Source: Oscillospiraceae bacterium (GTDB lineage: Bacteria > Bacillota > Clostridia > Oscillospirales > Oscillospiraceae). From it: a DNA stretch of 64,000 nucleotides. The stretch lies in contig JAFTFT010000029.1 of assembly GCA_017458335.1 (NCBI GenBank), positions 1-64,000 of the forward strand. The letters run 5' to 3'. The notes beneath the pieces are model-generated. The model was given only the letters and a program-made list of their open reading frames with translations, made no database searches and had not been told where the DNA came from. Within the stretch, counting starts at the first letter, position 1. Each line of letters begins with the position of its first letter. Positions 8,035 through 17,419 of the stretch are shown piece after piece. Made by a program: the position numbers and the translations under genes.

Positions 8035-9642
8035 TTACCAGCCGACATACTGCCAGGTCGGATCGTTCCATTTCGTGCTGTATCGAAGCCCGTCATACCC
8101 CAGCTGATCCCGCAGGAGGGCATAACGCGGTGCATAGTATTGCCGCTCCTCGGAGTAATAGGGCTGCTTCTTGTACCATTCCAGTTTCTCGCCCTCGAGA
8201 CAGGCCGCCCGGCGCCAGGCGCCCTCGGAGCTCTCCCAGCTCTCGTTGTCCACTTCGCAGTCGGGGTGCAGCTCACGATAGTGTTCCACCTGTTCCGGCG
8301 GCACCGGGCAGGAGGCAAAGGTTCCGAGATAAAAGCGCTCCAGCTCGAGATCATAGATTGGTGAGATATCTTTCAGATACGGGCAGTGCCCTACATTCAG
8401 GTGCTTCAGGTTTTTGAGTCCGGCGAGCGGAGACAGGTCGTCCGTCATGGAATAGAACAGTTCCAGATACTCAAGCTTCGGGCAGTCCGCCAGCGGACTC
8501 AGATCACCCAGCGGGTTCATGGCGATGATCAGCACCTCCAGGTCCGGCATATACCGGGCAAAAGACAGGTCCGTGATCAGCTCATTGTGGCCGATATCCA
8601 GGTATTTCATCTTCGTGAAGTATTTGAACACCGCCACATCGCTGTTGCCGAGCGCCCCGCCTACCGAGGGGCTGGAGGCCAGGATCCGGGTTTCGTTCGT
8701 CCGGGCGGTATACGCGCCGCCGAAGTTGATGCGCCAGATGACTTCCGTGTCCGGGAGCGCGTCGCGGATTTTCTCCATGTCCTCGTTTCCGACGGCGCAG
8801 GTGTCCATCAGCAGGGTTTTCAGATTCGGCATGCACTCCGCGATCTCCAGGACTTCCGGCCAGCCGTCGGCAATGTAGCGATAGCTGAGGTCGACCTCCT
8901 CATCCTCCAGGGTCAGCGGTACGTCGTAGAGGGTGAACCGGTACCGAATCTTCGCATCCGGAGCAGCCTCCCGCAGGGCGCGGATCAGCTTCCAGCCCGG
9001 CGCGTTTTTCTCTTCGTCGCTTCCGAGTTCAATGGTTTTCAGATTCTTCATGCACGCGATGGCATCCAGGTTCGCCCGGATTTTGCTCTCCGGAACATTG
9101 GTCAGATCCAGCCTTGTCTCGTCCAGGGTACTGTCTTTTCCCAGGAGCTGACAGTGATAGGCAAACTCCAGCTCCGGCCAGGTCTCCCGGAAACGCAGCA
9201 TGCCGGCAGGAGAGAGTCCGTCCCTGTCGCTGCCGAGATTGACCGTCTTCAGCTGCGGCAGGTACGCCAGGTTCTCCAGCGCTTCCTCCAGATCCGCATC
9301 CTTCAGCCCCGTCAGGTCCAGTTCATGGGCATTGTTTTCCGCGACCGCTCCGTTCGGAAAGGCAACGGTATAGCGAATCTCAACCAGCGGATGCCGTGCC
9401 GCCCAGTCAGCGAGCTCCGAATAGCAGCTGCTTCCCGTGAAGTCCGCGGAACCCAGCTGCTCGAAGCTGTCCAGTTTCTCCAGATCTTCCGGGGTAACCA
9501 CGGCGGTGATGCTCTGGAGGTTGTCCTTGACCGTCCCGCTCGAGAGCTCGACCTTCGCGGCGCAGCCGCAGAGGGTCAGCACGGTAAAAACCGTCAGAAT
9601 CAGCAGGCCGCGCTTTTGCACAGGGTTTGGGACGTTTTTCAT
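8035..9642 (-). CDS. leucine-rich-repeat lipoprotein (longer paralogue)
   Basis: A predicted surface lipoprotein of about 535 residues with signal ending LTLCGC. I choose ATG 9642 (site AAGG upstream) over an ATG 18 bases earlier that overlaps the preceding gene. It has extra N-terminal repeats (VELSSG, DLTGLKDADLEEALENL, IELGSDEEKNAPG) and then a C-terminal ~330 residues closely similar to the next gene, including FTKMKYLDIGHNELITDLSF and the WYKKQPYYSEE tail. The pair most likely arose by tandem duplication followed by gain or loss of N-terminal repeats. It lies 18 bases from the downstream paralogue. Confidence 0.8.
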   Translation of the reverse strand: MKNVPNPVQKRGLLILTVFTVLTLCGCAAKVELSSGTVKDNLQSITAVVTPEDLEKLDSFEQLGSADFTGSSCYSELADWAARHPLVEIRYTVAFPNGAVAENNAHELDLTGLKDADLEEALENLAYLPQLKTVNLGSDRDGLSPAGMLRFRETWPELEFAYHCQLLGKDSTLDETRLDLTNVPESKIRANLDAIACMKNLKTIELGSDEEKNAPGWKLIRALREAAPDAKIRYRFTLYDVPLTLEDEEVDLSYRYIADGWPEVLEIAECMPNLKTLLMDTCAVGNEDMEKIRDALPDTEVIWRINFGGAYTARTNETRILASSPSVGGALGNSDVAVFKYFTKMKYLDIGHNELITDLSFARYMPDLEVLIIAMNPLGDLSPLADCPKLEYLELFYSMTDDLSPLAGLKNLKHLNVGHCPYLKDISPIYDLELERFYLGTFASCPVPPEQVEHYRELHPDCEVDNESWESSEGAWRRAACLEGEKLEWYKKQPYYSEERQYYAPRYALLRDQLGYDGLRYSTKWNDPTWQYVGW

Positions 9643-9646
9643 TCTG

Positions 9647-11245
9647 TCAGGCCTTGTCATTTTTGTCCTCTCCCATCCGGACGACCATGACGCCGTCCAG
9701 AATCTGCATACATCCGTCAGACGGATAGGTTGGAAGCTCCGCCACGCGGGGATCCTCCTGCATCCGGTTCCACAGTTCCCAATCCGCCATGGCGGCGGGA
9801 TTGTTCAGCAGGTAGCGGAAATATGCCGCATAGATGTTATAGTTGTACGACGCGGTGGATTTGACGATCGGGGAGGCCGTCTCGCAGCCGGTGATGTCAT
9901 AATAGGCCTCAAAACCCGGGATCTTCTCCCGCAGCTGATCACTCACGCCCGCGAAGACCAGCGGCGTCTCTCCGGGCACATAGTCCTCCCGCTGCTCCAG
10001 CCGCATCAGCACCCTTGTCATCAGGGATTCTGCAGCCTCCTGTTCCAGCTGCTTTTTGGTGTAAACGATGTTTGCCGTCTGGATGTTCGCACAGAGCAGG
10101 AGCAGTACCAGGACCGCCCCGATGCCCCGGATCGTTCCGGACGGCTTCTCCCATGTTCCCGCGAAGCAGGGCAGAAGACAAAGCACGTAGAACAGCCAGA
10201 AGGAATACTTCATCAGGTCATGTACGTCCCCGGAGAAGCTCAGCTGCGCCGTGTTCATTCCCACAGGCAGCAGGAGGAGCAGAACACAGAGCAGAAGCTT
10301 TTCCTTTCCGCCGGTTTTTCCCTTTGCCAGCCACCTGATCAGCCCCCACAGGCCAAGGACAGCCAGCAGGATGTTGAGCACCAGCACCGGCGGCTCAACG
10401 TGTGCATGTGCCGGATTCCAGAACGCCCGGCTCCAGGTCTGATACACCTGGCCGATTCTGCCGAAGACCGTGCGGGAGACGTCCTGTTCCACACTGTTGT
10501 AGCCGTCCATGGCAAGGTTGATGCCTTTGAGGGCGCACATGAGTCGGACACCGAACCAGTAGAGCAGCGCGCCGCAGCCGAGCATCACGATCGCCCGGAG
10601 ACCCTTCCGAAACACCTCTGCGAAGGGTTCCCCCCGCAGCAGCGCGGCGATGCAAAGCAGCATCATCAGCGTGACCGGGACGGAGACCATGCTCTGATAA
10701 GTCCCCATGCAGCAGGCCGTAAGCAGCGCCCCCATCAGGGCGCCCGGCCGGCCGTAACGGTCCCAGAGCAGCACCGCGCACACGCCCAGCAGCGCCGCGA
10801 AGAGGTCCGCGTCCATCTCGTAGAGATAGGTCGCCGTCATGGCGATGGTGGTGATGTTGACCGTCAGGATCCCCGCCAGCAACACCGGGAAGCCCCACCC
10901 CTTCACGCGAAACAGCTTCGCCGTGAGAAAGCTGGAGAGACTCAGCCACAGAAGGCTCAGCAGGCCAAGCTGCCAGGGCGCCGCGATCACGCCCCGGAAG
11001 ATCCGCCGGTAGAGCACGATCCCGGGCCGGCCAAGCTGCATCTTCCAGTAGGTCTCCAGGGGCCCGGCTGTCAGGGCGTTGAGCATGTCATGGGAAAAGC
11101 TCGCGTGCAGGAAGCCGTAGGCATGCGCCGCCAGACCGAAGCCGAAGACCGCGGCAAAGCAGAGCAGCAGGAGCTTCCGCTCTTCCGCATCGCTCCGGCT
11201 GTCCCGCCAGCCCTCTGCTATTCTTTTTTTCCAGGATTCGGCCAT
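9647..11245 (-). CDS. GtrII-type membrane glucosyltransferase
   Basis: A 532-residue polytopic membrane protein of the glucosyltransferase II (GtrII/Glucos_trans_II) type, which transfers sugars from lipid-linked donors to surface glycans on the outer face of the membrane. The early HASFSHDMLNALTAG and the GRPGIVLYRRIFRG and YLYEMDADLF segments, with acidic residues next to membrane helices, fit GT-C folds. Eleven or more hydrophobic segments follow to about residue 400; the C-terminal ~120 residues are extracellular-like. It overlaps the next lipoprotein gene by a few bases and probably heads the operon. Acceptor unknown; it might decorate the two co-transcribed LRR proteins, which is inference. 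Confidence 0.75.
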   Translation of the reverse strand: MAESWKKRIAEGWRDSRSDAEERKLLLLCFAAVFGFGLAAHAYGFLHASFSHDMLNALTAGPLETYWKMQLGRPGIVLYRRIFRGVIAAPWQLGLLSLLWLSLSSFLTAKLFRVKGWGFPVLLAGILTVNITTIAMTATYLYEMDADLFAALLGVCAVLLWDRYGRPGALMGALLTACCMGTYQSMVSVPVTLMMLLCIAALLRGEPFAEVFRKGLRAIVMLGCGALLYWFGVRLMCALKGINLAMDGYNSVEQDVSRTVFGRIGQVYQTWSRAFWNPAHAHVEPPVLVLNILLAVLGLWGLIRWLAKGKTGGKEKLLLCVLLLLLPVGMNTAQLSFSGDVHDLMKYSFWLFYVLCLLPCFAGTWEKPSGTIRGIGAVLVLLLLCANIQTANIVYTKKQLEQEAAESLMTRVLMRLEQREDYVPGETPLVFAGVSDQLREKIPGFEAYYDITGCETASPIVKSTASYNYNIYAAYFRYLLNNPAAMADWELWNRMQEDPRVAELPTYPSDGCMQILDGVMVVRMGEDKNDKA

Positions 11246-11333
11246 CTTGTCGCCTCACAATACCGGGCAGATTTTGTTCTTTAATCTACGCTGTCCATAC
11301 TACCACAGCTGCCGAAAAAACACAAGTTGAGAA

Positions 11334-11389
11334 GAAAACCATCCTCCGCGTGAGGTTCCTGAAAAGGACCTGCTCAGAGGATGGTTTTC
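11334..11389 (-). terminator. terminator of the TRAP transporter operon
   Basis: Arms GAAAACCATCCTC (11334-11346) and complement (11377-11389) with a long internal loop; TTTTC follows on the minus strand. It lies 53 bases past the permease stop. Confidence 0.65.
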
Positions 11390-11441
11390 TATATTGTCCC
11401 GGTATTCCGCGAAAAACCGGCGCTGTTTTCTTTTGTCTGTA

Positions 11442-13421
11442 TTAAGCCGCCGCGGCGCCGGTGCCGCGTTTGAATCCGAGATACTGCCAGGCAAAGGCAA
11501 GGGCGAAGATCACGATGCCGATGACGTCGGTGAGGGTCCCCGGATACATCATCAGCAGGCCGCCTGCCGCGAAGAGGATTCGGACCAGCGGATTCATCGG
11601 CCGGAACAGGAAGCCGTTGAGGGCTCCCGCCACACCGAACATTCCCACAAAGGACGTAATGATGACCATGACGACCTGCACGGCGGTGGTGTCCACGAAG
11701 AGCATTGCCGGGTTCAGTGCGAAGATATAGGGCACGATGAAAGCGGCGATGGCAAGCTTCGAGGCGTTGAACGCGGTCTTCATGGGCGGCGCCTTCGCAA
11801 TGGCGGAGCCGGCGTAGGCGGCCAGCGCCACCGGCGGAGTGATGTCGGCGACGATGCCGAAGTAGAACACGAAGAAGTGTGCCGCGACCTGCGGGACGCC
11901 GATGGTAATGAGGATTGGGGCGCAGGTGGAGGCCATGATGCAGTAGTTGGCCGTGGTGGGGACGCCCATGCCCAGCACGATGCAGCAGAGCATCGTCAGC
12001 AGCAGGGCAATCATGATGTTGCCGCGGGAGATGGTGACCACCGCGGTGATGAGCTTGGAGGCAAGACCCGTGGAGGTGATGGATCCCGCCACAAGGCCTG
12101 CCATGGCGCAGGCAACAGCCACCGTGACGCAGCTCTTGGCGCCTGCTTCCAGCGCGTCGATAAACTTTGCGACGGTCAGGTTGTCGCTGGTGTCCCCGCT
12201 CCCCGTCATCTTGGTGACCAGATTGTTAAAGAGGCCGACCAGAATGGTGATCAGGATGGCGACCGCCGCGGAAAACTGCATGGTGCGCTTGTTCGTTGCG
12301 ACCAGCCAAACCAGCACGACCAGCGGCAGAAGCAGGTATACCCGGGGCAGCAGCTCACGCAGGCGGGGCAGTTCATTCCGCGGGATGCCCTTCAGGCCCA
12401 GTTTTTTTGCCTCCAGATGGACGGCGATGTAGATACCCGTGAAATACAGCACCGCCGGGAGAATTGCCTTCAGCGCAACCTGGCCGTAGGGGATACCCAT
12501 GTACTCGGCCATCAGGAAGGCTGCCGCGCCCATGATGGGCGGCATGATCTGGCCGCCGGTGGAGGCCGCGGCTTCCACCGCGCCGGCAAACTCCGGCCGG
12601 TAGCCCGTCTTCTTCATCATCGGAATCGTCACGGAACCGGTGGTCACGGTGTTGCCGACCGAGGAGCCGGACACCATGCCGCAGAGCGCAGAAGAGATGA
12701 CCGCGACCTTGGCCGGGCCCCCGGAGGATGCGCCGGCGACGGAATTGGCCAGGTTAATAAAGAAGTTTGAGATTCCCGTTCGTTCCAGGAAGGCCCCGAA
12801 GATGATGAACACCACGATGTACTTGGCACAGACGTTGATGGGCGTGCTCATGATTCCGGTGGTGGTGTAGAACAGATCATAGATGACCTTGCCGAAGCGG
12901 ACGTTGCTGAAGGCATAGATCAGCAGGATGCTGACCACACAGAGGATCGGGATGCCGACGCAGCGGCGGCAGAGCTCCATATAGGCCAGGATTGCCACCA
13001 CCGCCATCACGACCATCTTCGGATCCCGCGTCACGCGGGCCGCCAGCTTGATGATGGAATGGGCGTTCAGCGCACAGTAAAAGAAGGGGATTGCCCCGGC
13101 AAGCAGAATGACGATGTCGTACCAGGGGATGTAGTTGGGGCGGACATGCTTCTTGCTGATGGGATAGTTCAGATACCCCAGAACGAGAATCAGCCCAAGG
13201 AAAAGATTCAGCTTCTCCTCCGGCATCATGGTGCTGAATAGCGTGACCCAGATGCAATAGACCGAAAAAGCCGCACAGAGATAGCGCACCACCTTGCGGG
13301 GAACCCCTGTCCAGATGCGGACATTGGACTCCCGGTCGTACTTCTTCATCATTTCTTCGACATCTTTCGCGGTGCCGACTTCGAGCTCCTCCGGACGGGT
13401 GTTTTGTTTGTTCTCTGCCAC
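11442..13421 (-). CDS. TRAP transporter fused permease (DctQ-DctM)
   Basis: A 659-residue TRAP-T permease of the TAXI-associated fused type. The first ~200 residues carry the small DctQ-like subunit; the rest is the DctM-like large subunit with many membrane segments and signatures such as GMVSGSSVGNTVTTGSVTIPMMKKTGY and AAASTGGQIMPPIMGAAAF. GTG at 13421 is the only in-frame start near the GGAGGAG site. It acts with the binding protein encoded just upstream, driven by an ion gradient. The ligand is not evident; relatives are linked to dicarboxylates or glutamate. Confidence 0.93.
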   Translation of the reverse strand: MAENKQNTRPEELEVGTAKDVEEMMKKYDRESNVRIWTGVPRKVVRYLCAAFSVYCIWVTLFSTMMPEEKLNLFLGLILVLGYLNYPISKKHVRPNYIPWYDIVILLAGAIPFFYCALNAHSIIKLAARVTRDPKMVVMAVVAILAYMELCRRCVGIPILCVVSILLIYAFSNVRFGKVIYDLFYTTTGIMSTPINVCAKYIVVFIIFGAFLERTGISNFFINLANSVAGASSGGPAKVAVISSALCGMVSGSSVGNTVTTGSVTIPMMKKTGYRPEFAGAVEAAASTGGQIMPPIMGAAAFLMAEYMGIPYGQVALKAILPAVLYFTGIYIAVHLEAKKLGLKGIPRNELPRLRELLPRVYLLLPLVVLVWLVATNKRTMQFSAAVAILITILVGLFNNLVTKMTGSGDTSDNLTVAKFIDALEAGAKSCVTVAVACAMAGLVAGSITSTGLASKLITAVVTISRGNIMIALLLTMLCCIVLGMGVPTTANYCIMASTCAPILITIGVPQVAAHFFVFYFGIVADITPPVALAAYAGSAIAKAPPMKTAFNASKLAIAAFIVPYIFALNPAMLFVDTTAVQVVMVIITSFVGMFGVAGALNGFLFRPMNPLVRILFAAGGLLMMYPGTLTDVIGIVIFALAFAWQYLGFKRGTGAAAA

Positions 13422-13480
13422 TTGCTCATCTCCTCCGATGGATTGAAACTGCGGATCCGAAATCCGCGGGAATGAAAAGC

Positions 13481-13510
13481 AGGGCGCCGTATAAGCGGCG
13501 CCGCTGCATC
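13481..13510 (-). terminator. hairpin between TAXI and permease genes
   Basis: GCGGCGCCG-type arms around TATAAG (about 13483-13508) lie in the 132-base gap. There is no strong T tract, so it may only lower permease expression or stabilise the binding-protein mRNA, as usual in binding-protein operons. Confidence 0.4.
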
Positions 13511-13553
13511 AAAAAGGCTAAGAAAGCGCTAAAGATTCGGGAAAGCGAAGCGA

Positions 13554-14534
13554 TTACTCCGCGGGAACCTCAATGCCCTTGTCGGCAAAGTACTGGACAG
13601 CACCGGCATGGTAGGGAACACCGACGAAGGAGGAGGCGAACTCCAGGCTCAGCTCATTGGCCTTGTCATGGACCTTGGCCAGGTCGTCAAGATTCTCATA
13701 GACGCCGCAGAGGAAGTTGTAGACGTCGACATCGGCCACATCGTTGGAGGCGATGACCACGGCGCTGACCGCGACGGTGGTGGCATCCTCAGGCATGCCG
13801 TAGGTGTCGGCGGGAATCACGGCCTTGGAGTAGAACGGGGAGGCCTCGATCAGGGCGTCGATGTGCTCGTCATCCAGGCTGACCAGGTACACGCTCTTGC
13901 TGGCCGCGAGAGAGGTGATGGCGGTGGTGGGAGCGCCGGCGACGACGAAGGCCGCGTCGATCTGACCGTCCTGCAGCGCTTCGGCGCTGTCACCGAAGGA
14001 CTGGTAGGTGGGCTTGATGTCGTCTTCGGTCAGGCCATAGGCGCCGAGAACGTCGATGGCGTTGAAGTACACACCGGAACCGGCGGCGCCGATGGAGACG
14101 GCCTTGCCTTTCAGGTCGGCAACGGTCTTGATGTCCGGGTTCAGGGTGACGATCTGGACCTGCTCCATGTAGAGAGGAGCCACGATGGAGAAGCTGTCGA
14201 TGGCGCCGATCTCTTCAAAGGTGCGCTCACCGGCATAGGCATAGGCCAGAACGTCGGACTGGGAGAAGCCCAGCTGCGCATCGCCGATGTCAATGGCATC
14301 AATGTTGGCCGCGGAGCCGCCGGAGGTGATGGCCGTGACATTGGTGCTGGTCACATCGCTGACCTTCTGGGCCAGGACGCTGCCGAAGCCGTAATAGGTG
14401 CCTGCTTCGCCGCCGGTGGTGAAGGTAACCTTGCTGCCGCCGTCTTTCGGGGCAACCGCGTCATCCGCGAACGCCGTCACGCCGAGGGCGCAGATCATGG
14501 CAACCGCGAGCAAAACTGCGAGCAATTTTTTCAT
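13554..14534 (-). CDS. TAXI-family TRAP solute-binding protein
   Basis: The extracytoplasmic receptor of the TRAP system. ATG at 14534 with AGGAGG upstream starts a clear signal peptide (MKKLLAVLLAVAMICALG, cleavage after AFA); a longer frame to 14795 is not used. The mature protein has TAXI features: FTTGGEAGTYYGFGSVLAQ, GGSAANIDAIDIGDAQLGFSQSD and LKGKAVSIGAAGSGVYFNA. It has no lipobox cysteine, so it is secreted or held by the permease. It is the first gene of the transport operon and is expected to be made in excess. Confidence 0.93.
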   Translation of the reverse strand: MKKLLAVLLAVAMICALGVTAFADDAVAPKDGGSKVTFTTGGEAGTYYGFGSVLAQKVSDVTSTNVTAITSGGSAANIDAIDIGDAQLGFSQSDVLAYAYAGERTFEEIGAIDSFSIVAPLYMEQVQIVTLNPDIKTVADLKGKAVSIGAAGSGVYFNAIDVLGAYGLTEDDIKPTYQSFGDSAEALQDGQIDAAFVVAGAPTTAITSLAASKSVYLVSLDDEHIDALIEASPFYSKAVIPADTYGMPEDATTVAVSAVVIASNDVADVDVYNFLCGVYENLDDLAKVHDKANELSLEFASSFVGVPYHAGAVQYFADKGIEVPAE

Positions 14535-14580
14535 CTTTGTTTCCTCCTGTATCTTGCGAAATTTAGATTTGTACGATATG

Positions 14581-14648
14581 ATAATACAACAAATTTTATC
14601 AGAATGCAAGAGTAAATGTGTGACAATATTTAAATATACATGTATACA
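14581..14648. promoter_or_regulatory. divergent promoters of the TAXI and HAD genes
   Basis: Minus strand: TTGCAT (14604-14609), 17-bp spacer, TATTAT (14581-14586). Plus strand: GTGACA (14620-14625), 17-bp spacer, TATACA (14643-14648). The two promoters lie back to back in a 133-base AT-rich gap. Confidence 0.6.
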
Positions 14649-14667
14649 CAACGCGAGGTACGAAACC

Positions 14668-15528
14668 ATGCCTGTAAAACTGATCGCCTTTGACCTGGAC
14701 GGAACCCTTCTGGACGACGACAAGCACCTTCCGCCGGAGAATCTCTCCGCTCTGCAGGCGGCATATGAGCGGGGCATCTTCCTGGTCCCTGCCACGGGAC
14801 GGATCCTGAAGGCGCTGCCGGAAGAGCTGCTGGAGCCGGGTCTGTTTCGCTACTTTATCTTCGCAAACGGCGCGCTGGTCTACGACCTGCAGGAACAGCG
14901 GGCTCTCTATCAGGCCCGGATCGATCCGGAGCTTGCGGTCCGGCTCTGCGCGTATATGGACACGCTGCCGGTGCTCTACGACTGCTACCGGGGAGACTGC
15001 GGCTATATGACCGCGTGGATGTACGACAGGGCGCCGGAATTCTTTGAGACCGAACCGCATATCCTGAAGCTGGTCAAGAGTCTGCGACGTCCGGTTCCGG
15101 ACCTGAAACAGAAGATTCTGGAGGACCAGGTTCCCTTGGAAAAGCTCCAGATGTATTTCCGGCAGGAGCACATGGACGAACGTGCCCGGCAGCTGGAGCT
15201 GGTGCCGCAGCGGTTTCCGGAGCTGATCGCCTCTTCCTCCCTGCGCAACAACATTGAGATCAACAGCGTCCGCGCCGGAAAGGGGAATGCCCTGCGTGCG
15301 CTGTGTGAGCAGCTGGGTGTGGATGTTTCCGAGAGCGTCGCCTTCGGAGACGGGCTGAATGACGCGGATATGCTCCGGGCGGCCGGCCGGGGCTGCGCGA
15401 TGCAGAACGCAGTCCCCTCCGTCAGGGAGGCCGCCGATGTGATCGTTGAAAACAACAACGACGCCGGCGTCGGGAAGGAGATCTTCCGGCTGCTTCAGGG
15501 CGGAGAACAGGAAAAGAGTAAGAATTAA
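14668..15528 (+). CDS. Cof-type HAD hydrolase
   Basis: A 286-residue cytoplasmic phosphatase of the Cof/YidA subfamily, usually acting on sugar phosphates or flavin/PLP phosphates. Motif I is FDLDGTLLDDD at residues 7-17, motif II VPATGR, and motifs III/IV are KGNALRAL and FGDGLNDADML, all with the catalytic Asp and Lys residues. The cap is type C2B. Translation starts at ATG 14668 (GAGGT upstream); the longer open frame extends into the divergent gene and is not real. It appears monocistronic. Substrate unknown. Confidence 0.9.
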   Translation: MPVKLIAFDLDGTLLDDDKHLPPENLSALQAAYERGIFLVPATGRILKALPEELLEPGLFRYFIFANGALVYDLQEQRALYQARIDPELAVRLCAYMDTLPVLYDCYRGDCGYMTAWMYDRAPEFFETEPHILKLVKSLRRPVPDLKQKILEDQVPLEKLQMYFRQEHMDERARQLELVPQRFPELIASSSLRNNIEINSVRAGKGNALRALCEQLGVDVSESVAFGDGLNDADMLRAAGRGCAMQNAVPSVREAADVIVENNNDAGVGKEIFRLLQGGEQEKSKN

Positions 15529-15561
15529 GAATTATTCATGGAAGGGTGCGGCTTTTGGTGT

Positions 15562-15567
15562 TATAAT
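15562..15567 (+). promoter_or_regulatory. -10 element of the lipoprotein gene
   Basis: TATAAT at 15562-15567 is a consensus -10 with a G at the extended position absent and a weak -35. It lies 100 bases before the GTG start of the repeat lipoprotein. Confidence 0.45.
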
Positions 15568-15666
15568 GCGTATCATACAGATCATAAGCAGATCACCATA
15601 AAGAACGTTTCCGCTCCCCGCCGAAAAAGGACCGGCGGGGCACGGAAGAACAATCAGGAGGATAAT

Positions 15667-17067
15667 GTGAAAAAAACTGTACGGATTTTCAGTCTGTTTC
15701 TGACGCTCGCTCTGCTGGCCGCCGTGCTGAGCGGCTGCACCCTGTTCCGGCGAAACGCCCCCGGCGCGGCCGTCACAGTCACACAGACCGCCGCTCCGAC
15801 CCAGGCCGTGATTCCGACGCCTGTCCAGACCCAGGCGCCGGTTTCGACCCCGGTGCCCGCGGCAACCCCGGTTTCGACCCCGATGCCGACGGCGACGCCG
15901 GCCCCCACACCGGTGCCGACTCCGACCCCCACCCCGACGCCTGCTCCGACGCCGGTCGCAACCCCGGTTCCGACGCCGGCACAGACGGCGTCCAACCTGC
16001 CGCGCGTCACCAAGAGCCCCACCGGTGAGACAGTTCCGGTCGGAGGCAAGTGCCAGTTTGTCACGAGATATGAAAACGCCAACTGGGCGGAGTGGCACTT
16101 TGTGAGCCCGGACAACAGCCGCGACATCGACTACACCGTCGCGGAGAAAGAATTCCCGACGATGAAGATCGTCAACGGCTATGCCAAGGACATGACCCTC
16201 GAGAACATTCCCGAGGCGCTCAACGGCTGGAAGGTCTACTGCCGCTTCAGCAACAACTACGGCTCCGTCAATACCGATAAGGCCTCCATCACCGTGACCG
16301 GCGGCACCGGCAACGCCGCGGGCACCACGACGGCCGCCAATACCGCAGGCCTCCCGAAGGTCACCAAGAGCCCCACCGGTGAGACCGTGAACGCCGGCGG
16401 CAGCGCCTGGTTTGTGGCCAAGCATCAGAACGCCATCTGGGCCGTCTGGCACTTTGTGAGTCCCGACGGCACCCGCGACCTCTCCTACAGCGACGCCGCG
16501 GCCGTCTTCCAGGGCCTGAAGATCATCGGCGGAGATCAGAGCACCCTGCAGCTGCAGAACATCCCCAACGACTTAAACGGCTGGAAGGTCTACTGCGCGT
16601 TCCGGAACAACGCCGGCTCCGTCAACACCGACGCTGCGATGATCACGGTCTCCGGCGCCCCCGCCCCTCAGAACACGACCTCGGCCCAGTCCCAGCCCTC
16701 CGGCACCCTCATTGTGGCACAGAATACCTCTTCGGGCTACACCGGGAGCTACGTCGAGAGCGTCGCCGGGCGCGGGGTGATGGACATCACCGGCTCTCCC
16801 GCCCTCTACAAAGTCCATGTGAGATGGTCTGGCAGCGCCTATGCCTATGCGGAATGGGACTTCAGCGGAACCTTCAGCGATACCGGCATCCTCTCTTATA
16901 ATGACGCGGTCATGACCTATTACGACATGTCAAACAACACCTCCCAGGTCGTTTTCCGCAACGGATCCGGAACCCTGGCCTATATCGACAGCGGCCTTTA
17001 CGGCGTCTACTGGACGGAGTTCCGCTCCGACGCTTCCGCCGACAACACCTTCTTCCAGAAACAGTAA
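15667..17067 (+). CDS. surface lipoprotein with Pro-Thr linker and two Ig-like repeats
   Basis: A 466-residue predicted lipoprotein. GTG 15667 follows AGGAGGATAAT; the signal peptide ends in the lipobox LSGC at about residue 24. Residues ~40-110 are a low-complexity Pro/Thr/Ala linker with ATP-like PTPTPTP runs, suited to crossing the cell wall. Two tandem ~100-residue repeats follow, each beginning LP(R/K)VTKSPTGETV and ending NGWKVYC.F.NN.GSVNTD, with a WHFVSPD core; they resemble Ig-like domains. The last ~110 residues form a third, different beta-rich domain (WDFSGTFSDTGILSYNDAV). Function unknown; likely carbohydrate or surface binding. Confidence 0.75.
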   Translation: MKKTVRIFSLFLTLALLAAVLSGCTLFRRNAPGAAVTVTQTAAPTQAVIPTPVQTQAPVSTPVPAATPVSTPMPTATPAPTPVPTPTPTPTPAPTPVATPVPTPAQTASNLPRVTKSPTGETVPVGGKCQFVTRYENANWAEWHFVSPDNSRDIDYTVAEKEFPTMKIVNGYAKDMTLENIPEALNGWKVYCRFSNNYGSVNTDKASITVTGGTGNAAGTTTAANTAGLPKVTKSPTGETVNAGGSAWFVAKHQNAIWAVWHFVSPDGTRDLSYSDAAAVFQGLKIIGGDQSTLQLQNIPNDLNGWKVYCAFRNNAGSVNTDAAMITVSGAPAPQNTTSAQSQPSGTLIVAQNTSSGYTGSYVESVAGRGVMDITGSPALYKVHVRWSGSAYAYAEWDFSGTFSDTGILSYNDAVMTYYDMSNNTSQVVFRNGSGTLAYIDSGLYGVYWTEFRSDASADNTFFQKQ

Positions 17068-17097
17068 CCGACTGTAAGAAATATCGCTGTGTAAAGA

Positions 17098-17141
17098 AGC
17101 AGCATCGGGTTTTCAGATAAGAACCCGGTGCTGCTTTTTTG
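17098..17141 (+). terminator. terminator of the repeat lipoprotein gene
   Basis: Arms AGCAGCATCGGGTT (17098-17111) and a near-complement (17122-17135) followed by TTTTTTG. Confidence 0.85.
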
Positions 17142-17143
17142 AT

Positions 17144-17419
17144 TCACTCACAGTGCAGCTGAACGCAGAAGCGGTTGATCCCGTCCCGGCTCTCTGCCCA
17201 GATTTTTCCTCTGTGACTTTCGACAATCTGCTTTGCAATGGCGAGGCCGAGTCCGTAACTGTGGTTCATGCTCCGTGCTCTGTCCAGCCGGTAGAAGCGC
17301 CGGAAAACATTCTTCAGATCTTCTTTGCTCAGTTCTTCTCCGCTGTTTTCCACCGCCAGCAGCGTCAGGACGATCAGCATGTTGATGCAGACGAATTTCA
17401 GACGCAGCCGGCGGATCAC
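17144..17419 (-). pseudogene. sensor kinase with internal deletion
   Basis: A 91-residue frame that joins the first ~22 residues of a membrane histidine kinase (RRLRLKFVCINMLIVLTLL) directly to the end of its ATPase domain (VENSGEELSKEDLKNVFRRFYRLDRA, then SYGLGLAIAKQIVESH). The sensor loop, HAMP, the His box and most of the N box are gone, yet the frame is kept. It overlaps the response-regulator stop by ATGA, the normal arrangement for a two-component pair. It cannot phosphorylate its partner. An in-frame deletion of several hundred bases is the simplest reading. Confidence 0.8.

Noticed and set aside
14534-14795. Longer N-terminus for the TAXI protein
   Set aside because: The extension precedes a perfect signal peptide with its own ribosome site and runs into the divergent HAD gene.
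15780-15990. Tandem DNA repeat or CRISPR-like array
   Set aside because: The repeating CCGAC/CCCC words encode a Pro-Thr wall-spanning linker inside a lipoprotein; no spacers or regular units.
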